From positions 1 through 49,907 of IMG/VR virus record IMGVR_UViG_3300010397_000053: a stretch of 49,907 bases of DNA; one strand, 5' to 3'. The notes beneath the pieces are model-generated. The model searched no databases. It was not told the DNA's origin and was given only the letters and a program-made list of their open reading frames with translations. The position numbers and the translations under genes were made by a program. This document shows positions 1-8,113 of the stretch, piece by piece. This DNA is from a virus. The number at the start of each line of letters is the position of its first letter. Position 1 is the stretch's first letter.

Positions 1-776
1 GAAGCCACTACCGTTGCGCCGTTGAAGGCCAAGCCACGGAAGCCTACGCCAACTTCGAGTTTGGTGTCCTGGAATCGCTGCTGGGTCTGGAATTTGCTCT
101 TGAGGTAGGAGAACCCGATAGGCGTGGTGACGATCAAGTTGGGTTCGTACTGACCGGAACCGTAGAAAGCGTTCATGTACTGCTGATCCACGGTGTCATA
201 TTGCAGAGCGCCCGAAACCGCCGTTGGAGTTGAGTTCAGCGATGGGCTGTAGGTGGCGCGAGTCAACCCACCATAGGTAGCATAGGTATTGCCATCCCAC
301 GATGCGACTAAGCCATCATTCAGCGCTTCTGCGAGTCCATTGACGTTGGATGTGTACCCGGCATTGATACCGTTCAGGTACGTCAGGATGGAGACAAACG
401 CCCCAGCCGACATATAGCCTTCGTCAACACGCGCTTTGAGCAGTTTCACGGCCGCCAATCCGCCTTTGTTGAATACCTGAAAATCTTCCTGATAAAGCGG
501 GACGCTTACTTGCAGCAGTTTCACGTCAAAGCGAAGCTGTTGTTCGGTCTGCCGCTGGGCGATGTTGAACTTTTTGCCCTTCTGGTAGGGTCCACCAATC
601 AGCGATTGGTAGATAAAATCTTCATTGATCGAAGAACCGCCGTCGAAACTTTCCTTGAGGTTCTGGCGCAGGAAGTAGTTGAGCGGATCTTGGTTAAAAA
701 TGGCATCGACGAGGGCCGGAGTTGTACGGATATACCTCCGGGTCGTCACGTTAATCTGGTCAAGATTGTCAGGCAT
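1..776 (-). CDS. Major capsid protein, 3' end cut by the window edge
   Basis: The 258 visible residues match the phage major capsid protein type in which an N-terminal segment (begins MPDNLDQINVTTRRYIRT) is followed by a hydrophilic scaffold-contact region, an ATYGGLTRATYS-like loop near residue 165 and a C-terminal FRGLAFNGA strand. It would form the icosahedral shell. The ATG at 776 is the first possible start after the upstream gene. No clear Shine-Dalgarno precedes it, but a small hairpin (CGGGTA/TACCCG) lies between the two genes. It follows scaffold-like and endonuclease genes in the usual portal-scaffold-capsid order. The end is missing because the window starts inside the gene. The family call is from remembered sequence patterns, so the class is firmer than the subfamily. 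Confidence 0.85.
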   Translation of the reverse strand, partial: MPDNLDQINVTTRRYIRTTPALVDAIFNQDPLNYFLRQNLKESFDGGSSINEDFIYQSLIGGPYQKGKKFNIAQRQTEQQLRFDVKLLQVSVPLYQEDFQVFNKGGLAAVKLLKARVDEGYMSAGAFVSILTYLNGINAGYTSNVNGLAEALNDGLVASWDGNTYATYGGLTRATYSPSLNSTPTAVSGALQYDTVDQQYMNAFYGSGQYEPNLIVTTPIGFSYLKSKFQTQQRFQDTKLEVGVGFRGLAFNGATVVA

Positions 777-798
777 ATCAATGACTTACGGGTAAAAG

Positions 799-1338
799 TT
801 AAAGTACCCGCTTAACTCCTTTTTTGATGTATTCAATCATTGCTTCAAGCGTCCCAACATTGTCCTTGACCTTTCCCATAGCGACATTGCAGTCGTCACA
901 GATCCAGCCCCGGAAAACGTTTTCTTCATGGCAATGATCGAGACACATCTTTCCGCCTTGCCCACATATTTCACACTTTTCGGGTTCCTTCAAAAGATCG
1001 GGAAGCCCCTTGACGTGCTTATATCTGGACTTGCGGAGGCAAGCCTTTCTACGCACCAACCTTTCGGCTGCTGAGTAGACAGTCTTTTTGCCGCTTTTCT
1101 GTCGCGGGAATGATGCCCTGATAGCATCAATAACTTCCTGTTCTTGATCGGCGGCGATATGCTTGCCAACGGAGATGTAGTAGTGCTTCCGCTTAACGGC
1201 TCTGGTCAGTTCCACATTTTCGTAGTACTTATTTTTGCCGTTAGCTTCATGCCACTTCTTGAAGGCGGCAGCCGTCTCTTGCTTGTGGTTCTTTCGGTAT
1301 TCCCGGAAGTAAGCGAGTTTTGCTGCCGTCATTGCCAT
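799..1338 (-). CDS. Recombination endonuclease VII-like (HNH/His-Me) homing-type endonuclease
   Basis: This is a 179-residue basic protein. Its C-terminal half carries CEICG, LDHCHEENVFRGWICDDCN and a following AMGKVKDN segment, the signature of the Endonuclease_7 family: two CxxC zinc pairs around a D-H-C-H catalytic core. Such proteins cleave branched or double-stranded DNA and often act as free-standing homing endonucleases. It sits between scaffold-like and capsid genes, a favoured site for such elements. It starts at ATG 1338, three bases after the upstream stop, with no Shine-Dalgarno. A second in-frame ATG lies two codons later. A packaging-associated resolvase role like T4 gp49 is possible but less likely given the other mobile endonucleases here. 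Confidence 0.85.
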   Translation of the reverse strand: MAMTAAKLAYFREYRKNHKQETAAAFKKWHEANGKNKYYENVELTRAVKRKHYYISVGKHIAADQEQEVIDAIRASFPRQKSGKKTVYSAAERLVRRKACLRKSRYKHVKGLPDLLKEPEKCEICGQGGKMCLDHCHEENVFRGWICDDCNVAMGKVKDNVGTLEAMIEYIKKGVKRVL

Positions 1339-1341
1339 GTG

Positions 1342-2118
1342 TTAGTGTGTCCCGCTCCCTGGAGCGGAGTTCCACGTTGACAGTAATTCCATGTCCAGAT
1401 CCTTCGGGATACTATCCGCTGGAGTAGGACGAAACATTTGCGATTGTTCTACTGGCACGGGATTCGTCGGCAGGTTGTTCTGGGAGCGTAGATCGCGTTC
1501 AATCTGGGCGCGAGTTTCCTTTTCCCAGTTCTTCCGGCTTTCTTCTTCCTGTGCTTTATTACGCGGTTCAATGAATTTCTCATACACGTCAACGATAGGG
1601 ACGGAGCCGGGAGGCAAACCGCGTTCCTGCGCCATCTTGACAGCCAACTGGTCGAGCGCTTCGGTGTCGAGTTCTTCCTTGAATCTAACCACATGGCGCG
1701 AAGCCAGCCGCGAAACGTCCTTGACCACCGATCCCAACCGCTGACCAATCGATTGGACGCCCTTTTCCCAATCCGCCTTGGTCATGTACTGCGTCGGATC
1801 GAAGTTCGGGGCTACGCCTGTCGCCTGCGCCTGCTGAAGCTCGCCAAGCACCTTCTGGTATTCGGTCTGCAACTGCTTATAGCTGGCGTCGGCTTTGGGA
1901 TACCAGTCCTTTTCGAGATAATCGTTGCGTTGCGTTAAGGTTTGAACTCTACCCACCTGCGCGTTGTAGTCCTCGGTTGCGGTCTTGAGGATTCCATTGA
2001 GTTTGGTGCCGAGTTTGTCATTGCCTGCAATTTTATCGAGGGCGGCAACGACAGCATCATCGCTCATCCCGGCCTCTTGCATTGCGGCAACTACGAAGTC
2101 TTTGAAATTGTTAGCCAT
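1342..2118 (-). CDS. Putative scaffold protein
   Basis: The product is 258 residues, highly charged and mostly helical by composition. A central heptad-like stretch follows LTQRNDYLEKDWYPK, a Gln-rich coiled segment follows, and it has a charged tail. These are features of phage head scaffolding proteins, which assemble inside the procapsid. The gene lies one endonuclease gene upstream of the capsid gene. The start at ATG 2118 (MANNFKDFV) is chosen because AAGGA sits seven bases upstream. The open frame runs further upstream, but that extension overlaps the neighbouring gene and is Arg-rich noise. No sequence-specific scaffold motif is recognised, so the role rests on position and composition. 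Confidence 0.65.
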   Translation of the reverse strand: MANNFKDFVVAAMQEAGMSDDAVVAALDKIAGNDKLGTKLNGILKTATEDYNAQVGRVQTLTQRNDYLEKDWYPKADASYKQLQTEYQKVLGELQQAQATGVAPNFDPTQYMTKADWEKGVQSIGQRLGSVVKDVSRLASRHVVRFKEELDTEALDQLAVKMAQERGLPPGSVPIVDVYEKFIEPRNKAQEEESRKNWEKETRAQIERDLRSQNNLPTNPVPVEQSQMFRPTPADSIPKDLDMELLSTWNSAPGSGTH

Positions 2119-2119
2119 A

Positions 2120-2476
2120 TCATCCTTGTGGTAATTGCGGCGGAGGTAGTGAACTGCTCCCGGTGATCGCAGGCGGATTCGATGCGTCGGTAGGCGCAAC
2201 CATTCCACCCGGACCAGCGGGGGCACTTCCAGCCCCGGCGCTCATCGCGGACGGTACTGCAACGCGGAGCTTACTGATGGCCTCCGCAGCCACGGGTGCC
2301 AGCGAAGGCATTGCCTGCGCGAGCGATTGATAACCCGTTTCAATCTGACGAATGGCGTCCATGACTGGGCTGATGCCGGATAACCCGGACGCTGGGTTTC
2401 CTTGCCCTGAACTCTTTACCGTTGTGGAAGTCTGATCCGGCAACGGCGGCAACGATGGCTGTGATCCAGTTGCCAA
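2120..2476 (-). CDS. Pro/Ser/Ala-rich hypothetical protein of the head gene block
   Basis: A protein of 118 residues with Pro-, Ser- and Ala-rich ends and one short helix-like core (PVMDAIRQIETGYQSLAQAM). No known domain is recognised. The likely start is TTG at 2476, directly after the upstream stop, with AAGGGGA about twelve bases before it. The only internal ATG is far inside the helix core. The stop overlaps the spacer before the scaffold-like gene, so it belongs to the same leftward operon. A minor head or scaffold-associated role is a guess from position only. Confidence 0.6.
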   Translation of the reverse strand: MATGSQPSLPPLPDQTSTTVKSSGQGNPASGLSGISPVMDAIRQIETGYQSLAQAMPSLAPVAAEAISKLRVAVPSAMSAGAGSAPAGPGGMVAPTDASNPPAITGSSSLPPPQLPQG

Positions 2477-2665
2477 CTATAGTTTCCCCTTGGGCGACTT
2501 CAGTTTCCCCGAATCCCCACCACCGGGGCGCGTGAACTTATTTGTTTTGGTCATGGAGCCTTCATCGGCCATCCACTTTACGCGATGCGTCATTCCGCCC
2601 ACGTTCTCATCGACGGACTGCGCTAACTTGCCGTTCATCCCACCTTCGCGTTGCCCCGATGCCAT
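2477..2665 (-). CDS. Small basic hypothetical protein
   Basis: A protein of 62 residues, Gly- and Lys-rich, ending GGGDSGKLKSPKGKL. Its ATG overlaps the stop of the gene before it (TAATG), which indicates translational coupling. It is one of four tiny basic genes between portal and scaffold. No domain is recognised. Confidence 0.6.
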   Translation of the reverse strand: MASGQREGGMNGKLAQSVDENVGGMTHRVKWMADEGSMTKTNKFTRPGGGDSGKLKSPKGKL

Positions 2666-2799
2666 TACTTCTTCCCCTTCATATGTTCCAGCTTGCCGCC
2701 CTTTTTCTTGCCGAAGTGGTGCATCTTCCCAGACATCTTGGACTTGCCGGAGTGCTCCATGCGTTCTTCCTTCATTTCGGCTTTCATGGAATCTTTCAT
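2665..2799 (-). CDS. Tiny Lys/Met/His-rich protein
   Basis: A protein of 44 residues with repeated Lys, Met, His and Glu (begins MKDSMKAEMKEERMEHSG and ends LEHMKGKK). A GGAGAA box sits just before the ATG at 2799, and the TAA overlaps the next ATG. Small Lys-rich proteins of this type are common between portal and capsid genes of phages. A DNA- or scaffold-binding role is only inference. Confidence 0.6.
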   Translation of the reverse strand: MKDSMKAEMKEERMEHSGKSKMSGKMHHFGKKKGGKLEHMKGKK

Positions 2800-2806
2800 G
2801 GTTCTC

Positions 2807-2983
2807 CTAGTGGTGCATCTTGGAAAGAGTTTCGGCTAGGCGTGCCCTACGCCCAAGTTTCCCGCCAGCAGAGGCAGCTTTAGTGAGTTTGGATTTTGGG
2901 ATTTTTGTTCCTTCAGGAACGCCGAGTTCACGATGAAGTGCCCCCGGCTTTTTTATAGCGGATTGAATCCACTTCTCTCCCAT
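2807..2983 (-). CDS. Small conserved basic phage protein (PGALHRELGVPEG type)
   Basis: A 58-residue basic protein beginning MGEKWIQSAIKKPGALHREL and containing GVPEGTKIPKSKL and an Arg-rich end. I recognise this pattern (W-I-x-x-A-I/V-K-x-P-G-A-L-H-x-x-L-G-V-P-E-G) as a recurring small protein beside phage portal and capsid genes. It has no established function. It is the first gene after a possible promoter (2998-3026) and has no Shine-Dalgarno before ATG 2983. Confidence 0.7.
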   Translation of the reverse strand: MGEKWIQSAIKKPGALHRELGVPEGTKIPKSKLTKAASAGGKLGRRARLAETLSKMHH

Positions 2984-2997
2984 AGGTATTGGTTAGA

Positions 2998-3026
2998 AAA
3001 ATAACATAGTTAACTTGGTGCGTCAA
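2998..3026 (-). promoter_or_regulatory. Putative sigma70-type promoter between portal and small head genes
   Basis: Read on the minus strand, TTGACG (3026-3021) and TATTTT (3003-2998) are separated by 17 bases. The predicted start is about seven bases before the ATG at 2983, so the leader would be very short. The 14-base motif at 3037-3050 lies ten bases upstream of the -35. Confidence 0.45.
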
Positions 3027-3036
3027 CTATAGTTAA

Positions 3037-3050
3037 TGCTTCAATGTAAC
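3037..3050 (-). promoter_or_regulatory. Copy of the GTTACAWTGAAGCA intergenic motif
   Basis: The minus strand reads GTTACATTGAAGCA directly after the portal stop codon. The identical 14 bases occur at 30083-30096, and a one-base variant occurs at 40970-40983. Its place just upstream of a promoter-like pair suggests a regulator site. Confidence 0.45.
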
Positions 3051-5045
3051 CTAACTCTCCTTCATAATGACTCGTGGCCCCTCTTGCCCGGTCGCTTTGC
3101 GGCCTTCCGGAGACACCGCACCGCCTAATCCATGATTCTGGCACCAGATGATCCTCTCCGGTACAGTTCGCACTCCATCCGGCAGATTGCCGATATTTGG
3201 GACGTTGAAAATCTCCCATAGCGTGTAGGTGTCGATGATCCCGCCGCGCCACATCATCAGATAAACCAGCTTTTGTTCGGTCTGCGCCGCCGATAGCAGC
3301 GATCCCGGCTGAATCTTGAAAGCGAAGCGCCGTAGGAACTCTTTGGCTCGATTGTACTTCGGCAGCGGCCCCCGCATGAGGGATTGCGGCTTCAGGTTGC
3401 CGTCTGTGTCGAAATCGTCCATGTGGACGTAATCGGGCATCATGGTTCCCGGTTCAAAGTCAAAATCATCCTGCGTCATGCCGCCTGGACCCAAAATCGT
3501 CACGCGCATCGGGAAAGTGTAGAACTCTGTGAAGTTATACGCCATTTGCTTGGCGAAAGTGCGCGTAAACGCTTCCATGATGCGGGAACGGAAGCGAATG
3601 GCAGGTGTCATGGCCCGCATGATCGATTCAACCGTCGAATTTGACGGAAGTTGGCCTAGATTCATCATTTCGGACATATCGATGATGCCCGAAAGTTCTT
3701 TCATCTCCTGTAGAATCCACTTGATCTGCTCAAAGATGCCCTGATCGAGCGGTGGAGGCGGCACAACCTGGATTCCCTTTCCAGCCATCGGGTTTTGCCA
3801 GAGTTTCATGCCAGCAGCACGGGTATTTGCCGCCGCGAAGGTCGATTTCGAGACGTTGGCCTTGTCTGCGATCAAAGCGGGCTGGGCGACTTGCGCGGCG
3901 TGGTCATCGACTACCCGCAATAGCTTGTTTAGCGACCTCTGGAGCGGCAAAAGGTCCCAAACGGGCGCTTTACCGAGCCAGGAGAAAGGCTGCGGATTTA
4001 ATGTAATTTTAATGATTGGGAATTGTGCGTGCCAGTATGGGCTGGGCTGATCTACAACCTTTTTCGTCCCTACCCACTGGATCATGCGGCGGTTGGGGTA
4101 TAGCGGTTCCCCTACTTTGACCACGTAAGACCAGTTGTCGGCAGGTTCGCGGCCATTTGGCCCTTCGATGAAGTTCCCCATCTCCACGTCTTTGCCCGTG
4201 AAGCGCGATCCCATGTCCTTTTGCGTGTTATTGCGGTTGTCCTTCAGGTAGGCGGTATAGAGCCAAACAGTAGGGATGCGCGGAAGATCGTTATTCGTCG
4301 CGCTGCCATTCTTCATCGAAGCCCAGACAGGGCCGATGATCTGCGAAGCAGTATCGTAAGCCCGTTCCAGCAGCGTCATATTGCTGCCGTCTGTCTCCGA
4401 CTTCACTTCTATGCCGTATTTGTCGCGGATGTAGCTGGTGGGGACTTTCTTCTTGACGATGACGCCACGGCAGGATTCAAGGGATTCGTAGCCTGTAGGA
4501 TCAATGGGGATAACGTTTCTAGGGTCCTCTGCAATTGCGTCAATGTCCCCAATATCCTGATTCCAGAACAGGTGAATGTAACCTGTGCCTGCGACAACGT
4601 AGTATTTGATGGCGTCGGCAAGTCGAAGGTCGATATTTCGATCTTGATACCAAAATGTCGATAGTTTCCCGTAGATTTCGGCATGTTGCTCAAACCTGCG
4701 ATTCGCTACCGAATAGTCCCAGAACGGCTTGGTATCGGTCATCAGCGCCGCAATATCTTCCGCGATCTTAGCAATGCGGTTCGTGCGCGTCTGCGAGAGT
4801 TTAGTAGTGTTGATGCCGCCAGCAAACGCTCCATCGCTGTCGTCAATCGACATGATGGCGTCGATGGCACGTTGGATCTGTGACCATCCAGGTTGTGCGG
4901 CTAGGAAGGCTTCCCCTTCTTCGCGCTTCTGCATCAGCCAGTTTAGGATGTCGTCGCCAACGTTGCCGGGATCGGGCGGTAACTGCGGGGTTGGATTAGC
5001 GGGCGCTTGTGCTAGGCGGTTGATCGGTGCGTCGGTCGCAGCCAT
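3051..5045 (-). CDS. Portal protein
   Basis: At 664 residues it has the size of large phage portals, the dodecameric ring at the packaging vertex. Visible features are an N-terminal helical region with TRTNRIAKIAEDIAALMTDTKP, a DIRNVIPIDPTG-type beta segment (here EDPRNVIPIDPTGYES), a stretch with PFSWLGKAPVWDLLPLQRSLNK and a helix-rich clip/stem region. An LPSNSTVESIMR segment follows, typical of portals in metagenomic phages. ATG 5045 (MAATDAP) is preferred over an upstream TTG at 5066, although no strong Shine-Dalgarno is seen at either. It lies between packaging genes and the head genes. The fold call is by pattern memory, and position supports it strongly. Confidence 0.85.
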   Translation of the reverse strand: MAATDAPINRLAQAPANPTPQLPPDPGNVGDDILNWLMQKREEGEAFLAAQPGWSQIQRAIDAIMSIDDSDGAFAGGINTTKLSQTRTNRIAKIAEDIAALMTDTKPFWDYSVANRRFEQHAEIYGKLSTFWYQDRNIDLRLADAIKYYVVAGTGYIHLFWNQDIGDIDAIAEDPRNVIPIDPTGYESLESCRGVIVKKKVPTSYIRDKYGIEVKSETDGSNMTLLERAYDTASQIIGPVWASMKNGSATNNDLPRIPTVWLYTAYLKDNRNNTQKDMGSRFTGKDVEMGNFIEGPNGREPADNWSYVVKVGEPLYPNRRMIQWVGTKKVVDQPSPYWHAQFPIIKITLNPQPFSWLGKAPVWDLLPLQRSLNKLLRVVDDHAAQVAQPALIADKANVSKSTFAAANTRAAGMKLWQNPMAGKGIQVVPPPPLDQGIFEQIKWILQEMKELSGIIDMSEMMNLGQLPSNSTVESIMRAMTPAIRFRSRIMEAFTRTFAKQMAYNFTEFYTFPMRVTILGPGGMTQDDFDFEPGTMMPDYVHMDDFDTDGNLKPQSLMRGPLPKYNRAKEFLRRFAFKIQPGSLLSAAQTEQKLVYLMMWRGGIIDTYTLWEIFNVPNIGNLPDGVRTVPERIIWCQNHGLGGAVSPEGRKATGQEGPRVIMKES

Positions 5046-5080
5046 TAGCCGCAAGCATAACACCAAATCGTTAACGTTCG

Positions 5081-5332
5081 CTAACTCTTATTGTTAACTA
5101 GTCTAGCCTTGGCCATTTTCCTCAAAATCGTATGCAGTGCAATGTGGCATTGTCGGCACAACCAACGGACCTTTAAGGGCTTCGAGTAATTTTGGTGATG
5201 AGCTTCTATTGGTTTCTTAAGGCCACACTTATCACATTTCTTCGGCTTCTTTATGTGCCCGAAGAATAGGTGGTAATTGAGAATCTGGTTTGCATTTACC
5301 TTGAGGTTGGCTAGGTTTTTAATTCGGGCCAT
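5081..5332 (-). CDS. Small HNH-like zinc endonuclease
   Basis: A protein of 83 residues. The N-terminus is basic (NLANLKVNANQILNYHLFFG), followed by CDKCGLKKPIEAHHQNY and VRWLCRQCHIALH. This is the short CxxC-HH-CxxCH form of HNH nucleases found scattered in phages. It would be a homing-type nicking or cutting enzyme. Starts at ATG 5332, two bases after the upstream stop. It lies immediately before portal, another conserved late gene. Confidence 0.75.
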   Translation of the reverse strand: MARIKNLANLKVNANQILNYHLFFGHIKKPKKCDKCGLKKPIEAHHQNYSKPLKVRWLCRQCHIALHTILRKMAKARLVNNKS

Positions 5333-5334
5333 TG

Positions 5335-5859
5335 TTAGTCTGCGTGTCCAGAACCGAAGTCGAAGTTCGATGCTTCGTGCCGCAGTCCCTTCTCTTTTTC
5401 GAGTTTTCGTATTTCTTGGTGGGTTTCAAGTTCCTTATACTGCGTGAATCCTGCGGCCTGATACTTGGGATGAATGCCGCGATCCGTGCGCCCCGGAGTG
5501 CGCGTCTCGCCCGTAGCGGGGTTGTAGAGCAACTTAACGCGCTCCGTTGGATGGATGTTGGAATCCCGCGTGTAGAAGGTGCCTAGTTTGTGGTCCCCGG
5601 AGCCTTTGCAAGGGAAGTTCCAGATGCCGATGCGGTAGGGGGTAGAGCAATCGGGGCAGAAATCAGGGGTTTGTATTTTGCGAAGATCCTTCGGTAGGTA
5701 GTTTCGCGGGTGCTTCCATTTATCCCATCTAACCACAATCCTGCTATTTGTTACTTTTTCTATGGTCCCATAGCCAGGATTGTAGTTAGGGTTCGATGCT
5801 TTCCCGCACCACCAAACCCTATCGCCAATCGAAAAATTAGCAGCCTGCATAGCCAGCAA
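5335..5859 (-). CDS. Conserved phage hypothetical protein with Cys/zinc-like motif
   Basis: A protein of up to 174 residues. The N-terminal part looks like a small beta barrel (SIGDRVWWCG, GYGTIEKVTNSRIVVRW). The middle has FCPDCSTPYRIG, a possible half zinc site. The C-terminal part has HPTERVKLLYNPATGETRTPGR and ends SNFDFGSGHAD. The pattern recurs upstream of phage portals with no assigned function. TTG 5859 has AAGGA five bases upstream. ATG 5850, three codons in, is the alternative start. It overlaps the upstream gene by 23 bases. Confidence 0.7.
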   Translation of the reverse strand: MLAMQAANFSIGDRVWWCGKASNPNYNPGYGTIEKVTNSRIVVRWDKWKHPRNYLPKDLRKIQTPDFCPDCSTPYRIGIWNFPCKGSGDHKLGTFYTRDSNIHPTERVKLLYNPATGETRTPGRTDRGIHPKYQAAGFTQYKELETHQEIRKLEKEKGLRHEASNFDFGSGHAD

Positions 5860-6190
5860 GCAGTTCCTTTACCCGCTCCCGCACGAACTTGGGGAAATAC
5901 TCCGTAGGATGGCAGCGCGACTTCAGGCGGTTCAGCAGGTACGGCTCCAGCGTAATGTCACCTTCCTCCAGCCCCTTGACGGATAGCGTGGTGACGTTGC
6001 GAACGGCAAGCATGAGATCGTCCACATCTGCGATATTGCGGCCAAGGAGTTTGGTTAGTTCCGCGACATCAGCCTTGGACAGAGTTACGATAGGCTCCTG
6101 ATTGGCCTTAAGCCTGTCAACTTCCGGGAAAGGGACTGGCCTATTATCCACGTATCCTTTGGGGTATATTGTTTCCTCAATCATTCTCAT
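5837..6190 (-). CDS. Hypothetical protein, portal-proximal
   Basis: A protein of 117 residues, starting MRMIEETIYPKGYVDNRP and ending in a helix-rich PKFVRERVKELLAGYAGC. The ATG at 6190 shares ATGA with the stop of the KTSC gene, with AGGAGA upstream, so this start is favoured over the longer open frame. No domain is recognised. It is co-transcribed with its neighbours. Confidence 0.6.
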   Translation of the reverse strand: MRMIEETIYPKGYVDNRPVPFPEVDRLKANQEPIVTLSKADVAELTKLLGRNIADVDDLMLAVRNVTTLSVKGLEEGDITLEPYLLNRLKSRCHPTEYFPKFVRERVKELLAGYAGC

Positions 6191-6444
6191 TGCAACCTGT
6201 TCTCCTGTTCTTTTACTATTGGGTAACGCGAGAGAAAGCGGTGATAGTACGTTCCCGCGCTCTGCCCATCCTTCATCCACCGCAGATATGAGTGGAACAC
6301 AACCACGGGCACGTTGGCGTGCAGGTAGGTCTTTGGCTCTGGGGAACGCTCATGCTCAAACGTCACCGACAGGCGCTTAGAAGCGTCGTCGTAGCTCACA
6401 GCCTTTATGTGCCCTGATTTCGGGTTGTGGGTGAAGATTGCCAT
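6187..6444 (-). CDS. KTSC-domain protein
   Basis: A protein of 85 residues matching the KTSC domain: I-K-A-V-S-Y-D near residue 13, L-S-V-T-F-E, then KTYLHANVPVVVFHSYLRW and SAGTYYHRFLSRYP. KTSC proteins are small phage and bacterial proteins of uncertain role, sometimes beside lysyl-tRNA synthetase-like or RNA-related genes. Here it sits in the packaging operon. ATG 6444 follows the upstream stop by one base (TGACATG). A GTG at 6486 is a longer alternative. Confidence 0.75.
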   Translation of the reverse strand: MAIFTHNPKSGHIKAVSYDDASKRLSVTFEHERSPEPKTYLHANVPVVVFHSYLRWMKDGQSAGTYYHRFLSRYPIVKEQENRLQ

Positions 6445-6445
6445 G

Positions 6446-6631
6446 TCAATGGACACTATAGGCTGGTTCTGCCGAGTAGTACCCACCTACTTGTGGATTG
6501 AATCTTAGGACGTAATCTTGATCTACCGTTACGGGAACCTTGTGAGTTCCCTTTAGTAGTATCAAAATCTTACTGCAATCCTTCTGGTTATCGATCACCT
6601 GAAGTATTTCGTATTTCTTTACCGTTGCCAT
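6446..6631 (-). CDS. Small hypothetical protein
   Basis: A protein of 61 residues, beta-rich by eye (KKYEILQVIDNQKDCSKILI, VPVTVDQDYVLRF). The ATG at 6631 lies 13 bases inside the end of the upstream membrane-protein gene. No domain is recognised. The tight packing supports it as real. Confidence 0.55.
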   Translation of the reverse strand: MATVKKYEILQVIDNQKDCSKILILLKGTHKVPVTVDQDYVLRFNPQVGGYYSAEPAYSVH

Positions 6632-6768
6632 GACAGGTTGACGTTCCTGATACGGTCGAGTTTAGCACGCGAACGGCGTTCATCGAGCCATCTTAACCCG
6701 AGCATTCCGCTTCCGAGCGCGGCAAAGACAACGCCCAGTTCAAATAAGAATAGTGCAGAAAATAGCAT
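6619..6768 (-). CDS. Small single-span membrane protein
   Basis: A protein of 49 residues: a hydrophobic span MLFSALFLFELGVVFAALGS followed by an Arg-rich cytoplasmic-type tail. The ATG at 6768 shares one base with the terminase stop (TGATG), so it is coupled to the terminase gene. The function is unknown. The positive tail predicts an N-out or membrane-anchored topology. Confidence 0.6.
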   Translation of the reverse strand: MLFSALFLFELGVVFAALGSGMLGLRWLDERRSRAKLDRIRNVNLSWQR

Positions 6769-7625
6769 CACCACCCACCTCCTGAGATTCGATCCATCGT
6801 CCGCTCCCAACTTTCTTCCATTTCCTCCAGTGTGCAATCGCTCGCCTGCAATGACGGCGGTTCGTTCGTCATCTCCACTACTTCTTCTTCGGTTCGTTCG
6901 AGCGATAACGACCAGCCGTTAGCCATCCACAGAGCAAGGTTAAAGGCTCGCACGCGGTCATCGTGCCCACCTGGATTCTCGGCATACTGCTTATCTGGGT
7001 TCATGCGGCAATCAGCGTATTCTTCGGCCAGCCAGGGTGAACGCACAATGGCATTGCGGAGATTCAGGTGCCGCGAAGATTTCACCCACAGATCACGATT
7101 AGTGGTGGGCGTTGCGATCCAACCCAACTGCTTAGTGGGAGACACGGCGGTATCGGCGTAGCGTTCCCAGCGGAAGTGGTTCAGATAACCCAATTCGATC
7201 ATTTGTCTATAGGTCATCGTGCCGGGGCCTGGGTGCACTTCACAACAGCAACCACACTGATCTTCTTCGACCCCCGCATATAATCTGCCAATGATATTTG
7301 CTGTAAACCCTAACTCGAACGCATCAACTGGAGCGGCATATTCACACACCTGTTCGTCTGGTTCGGTCAGACCTCCGTTACGTCTCCCAAGCATAACTAC
7401 TTGAATACACCCATTGTCCGTTTTACCGTCCTCTTTTGTTCTGGCGTAACGATTCCACCCCGTCCTGCCTACAGTCGGGTCAATGCCCATCACATACTTT
7501 CTATGTTTCTGAGGAGCACGCCACATCCAAACGATGCCCCTTGGGTCCTGATCGAACTCAGACGCATCCATGCGCTGTATATTCCCGGAATTCCCAACCG
7601 AAAGGGCCGCAGGAAAGTTGCTCAT
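6768..7625 (-). CDS. Terminase large subunit, C-terminal nuclease fragment
   Basis: A 285-residue protein that is the RNase H-like nuclease half of TerL, which cuts concatemeric DNA during packaging. Visible signs are KYVMGIDPTVG near residue 45 (first catalytic Asp) and GHDDRVRAFNLALW near residue 230 (Asp pair near the end). Between them lies a central region with AEEYADCRMN. There is no ATPase domain. That half is encoded separately upstream (8103-9353), with an HNH gene between. The ATG at 7625 shares ATGA with the HNH stop. The reading frame is the same as that of the N-terminal half. Confidence 0.85.
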   Translation of the reverse strand: MSNFPAALSVGNSGNIQRMDASEFDQDPRGIVWMWRAPQKHRKYVMGIDPTVGRTGWNRYARTKEDGKTDNGCIQVVMLGRRNGGLTEPDEQVCEYAAPVDAFELGFTANIIGRLYAGVEEDQCGCCCEVHPGPGTMTYRQMIELGYLNHFRWERYADTAVSPTKQLGWIATPTTNRDLWVKSSRHLNLRNAIVRSPWLAEEYADCRMNPDKQYAENPGGHDDRVRAFNLALWMANGWSLSLERTEEEVVEMTNEPPSLQASDCTLEEMEESWERTMDRISGGGW

Positions 7626-8113
7626 ATGTGCTTCCAACTTGCCTTTCGTCTAATAGCGTGGATGCTTACTACAGCCATTCCAAAGGCTGCGGCTATTTCA
7701 CGTGCGCTACACTCAGCAGCCCGAATCGCGCGGATATGTTCTTCTGTTAGCTTTGCACCACTAGCTCTTTCGCCTTGTTTATTAAGGCGCATCCTGCCTT
7801 TGTCGGTAGCATCAATGATATTTTCTCTATGCGTTCCTTGAAAGAGATGCATAGGGTTGCAGTATGGCGGGTTATCGCAAGTATGGAGAAGTTCCAATCC
7901 AGGGACCAGTTCCTCCACTTCTAGTTGGTACACCACGCGATGCGCCTTAACGTCCCGTCCATTCAGCCAAAACTTACCATAACCGCCCTTAACGTAACGG
8001 ACCCCACTGTACTCCCAGCATTGATTTGGTTCGCCGCGAGTCACAAATTTCCAGAATCTAGCGATGTCGCTATCGGATAAAATAATCTCTCGGTTAGGAG
8101 GTCTACTGCTCAT
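7622..8113 (-). CDS. HNH homing-type endonuclease inserted in the terminase gene
   Basis: A protein of 163 residues. The HNH_3-type core is KAHRVVYQLEVEELVPGLEL, then LHTCDNPPYCNPMHLFQGTH, which is the usual H...H-x-C-D-N-P-x-C-N-P-x-H-L arrangement. The C-terminus (GAKLTEEHIRAIRAAECSAR, then EIAAAFGMAVVSIHAIRR) is an HTH of the type found on intron- or site-specific homing enzymes. It overlaps the N-terminal terminase fragment by 11 bases and the C-terminal fragment by 4. It therefore fills the whole gap in another reading frame. It probably arose by insertion into terL. Confidence 0.88.
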   Translation of the reverse strand: MSSRPPNREIILSDSDIARFWKFVTRGEPNQCWEYSGVRYVKGGYGKFWLNGRDVKAHRVVYQLEVEELVPGLELLHTCDNPPYCNPMHLFQGTHRENIIDATDKGRMRLNKQGERASGAKLTEEHIRAIRAAECSAREIAAAFGMAVVSIHAIRRKASWKHI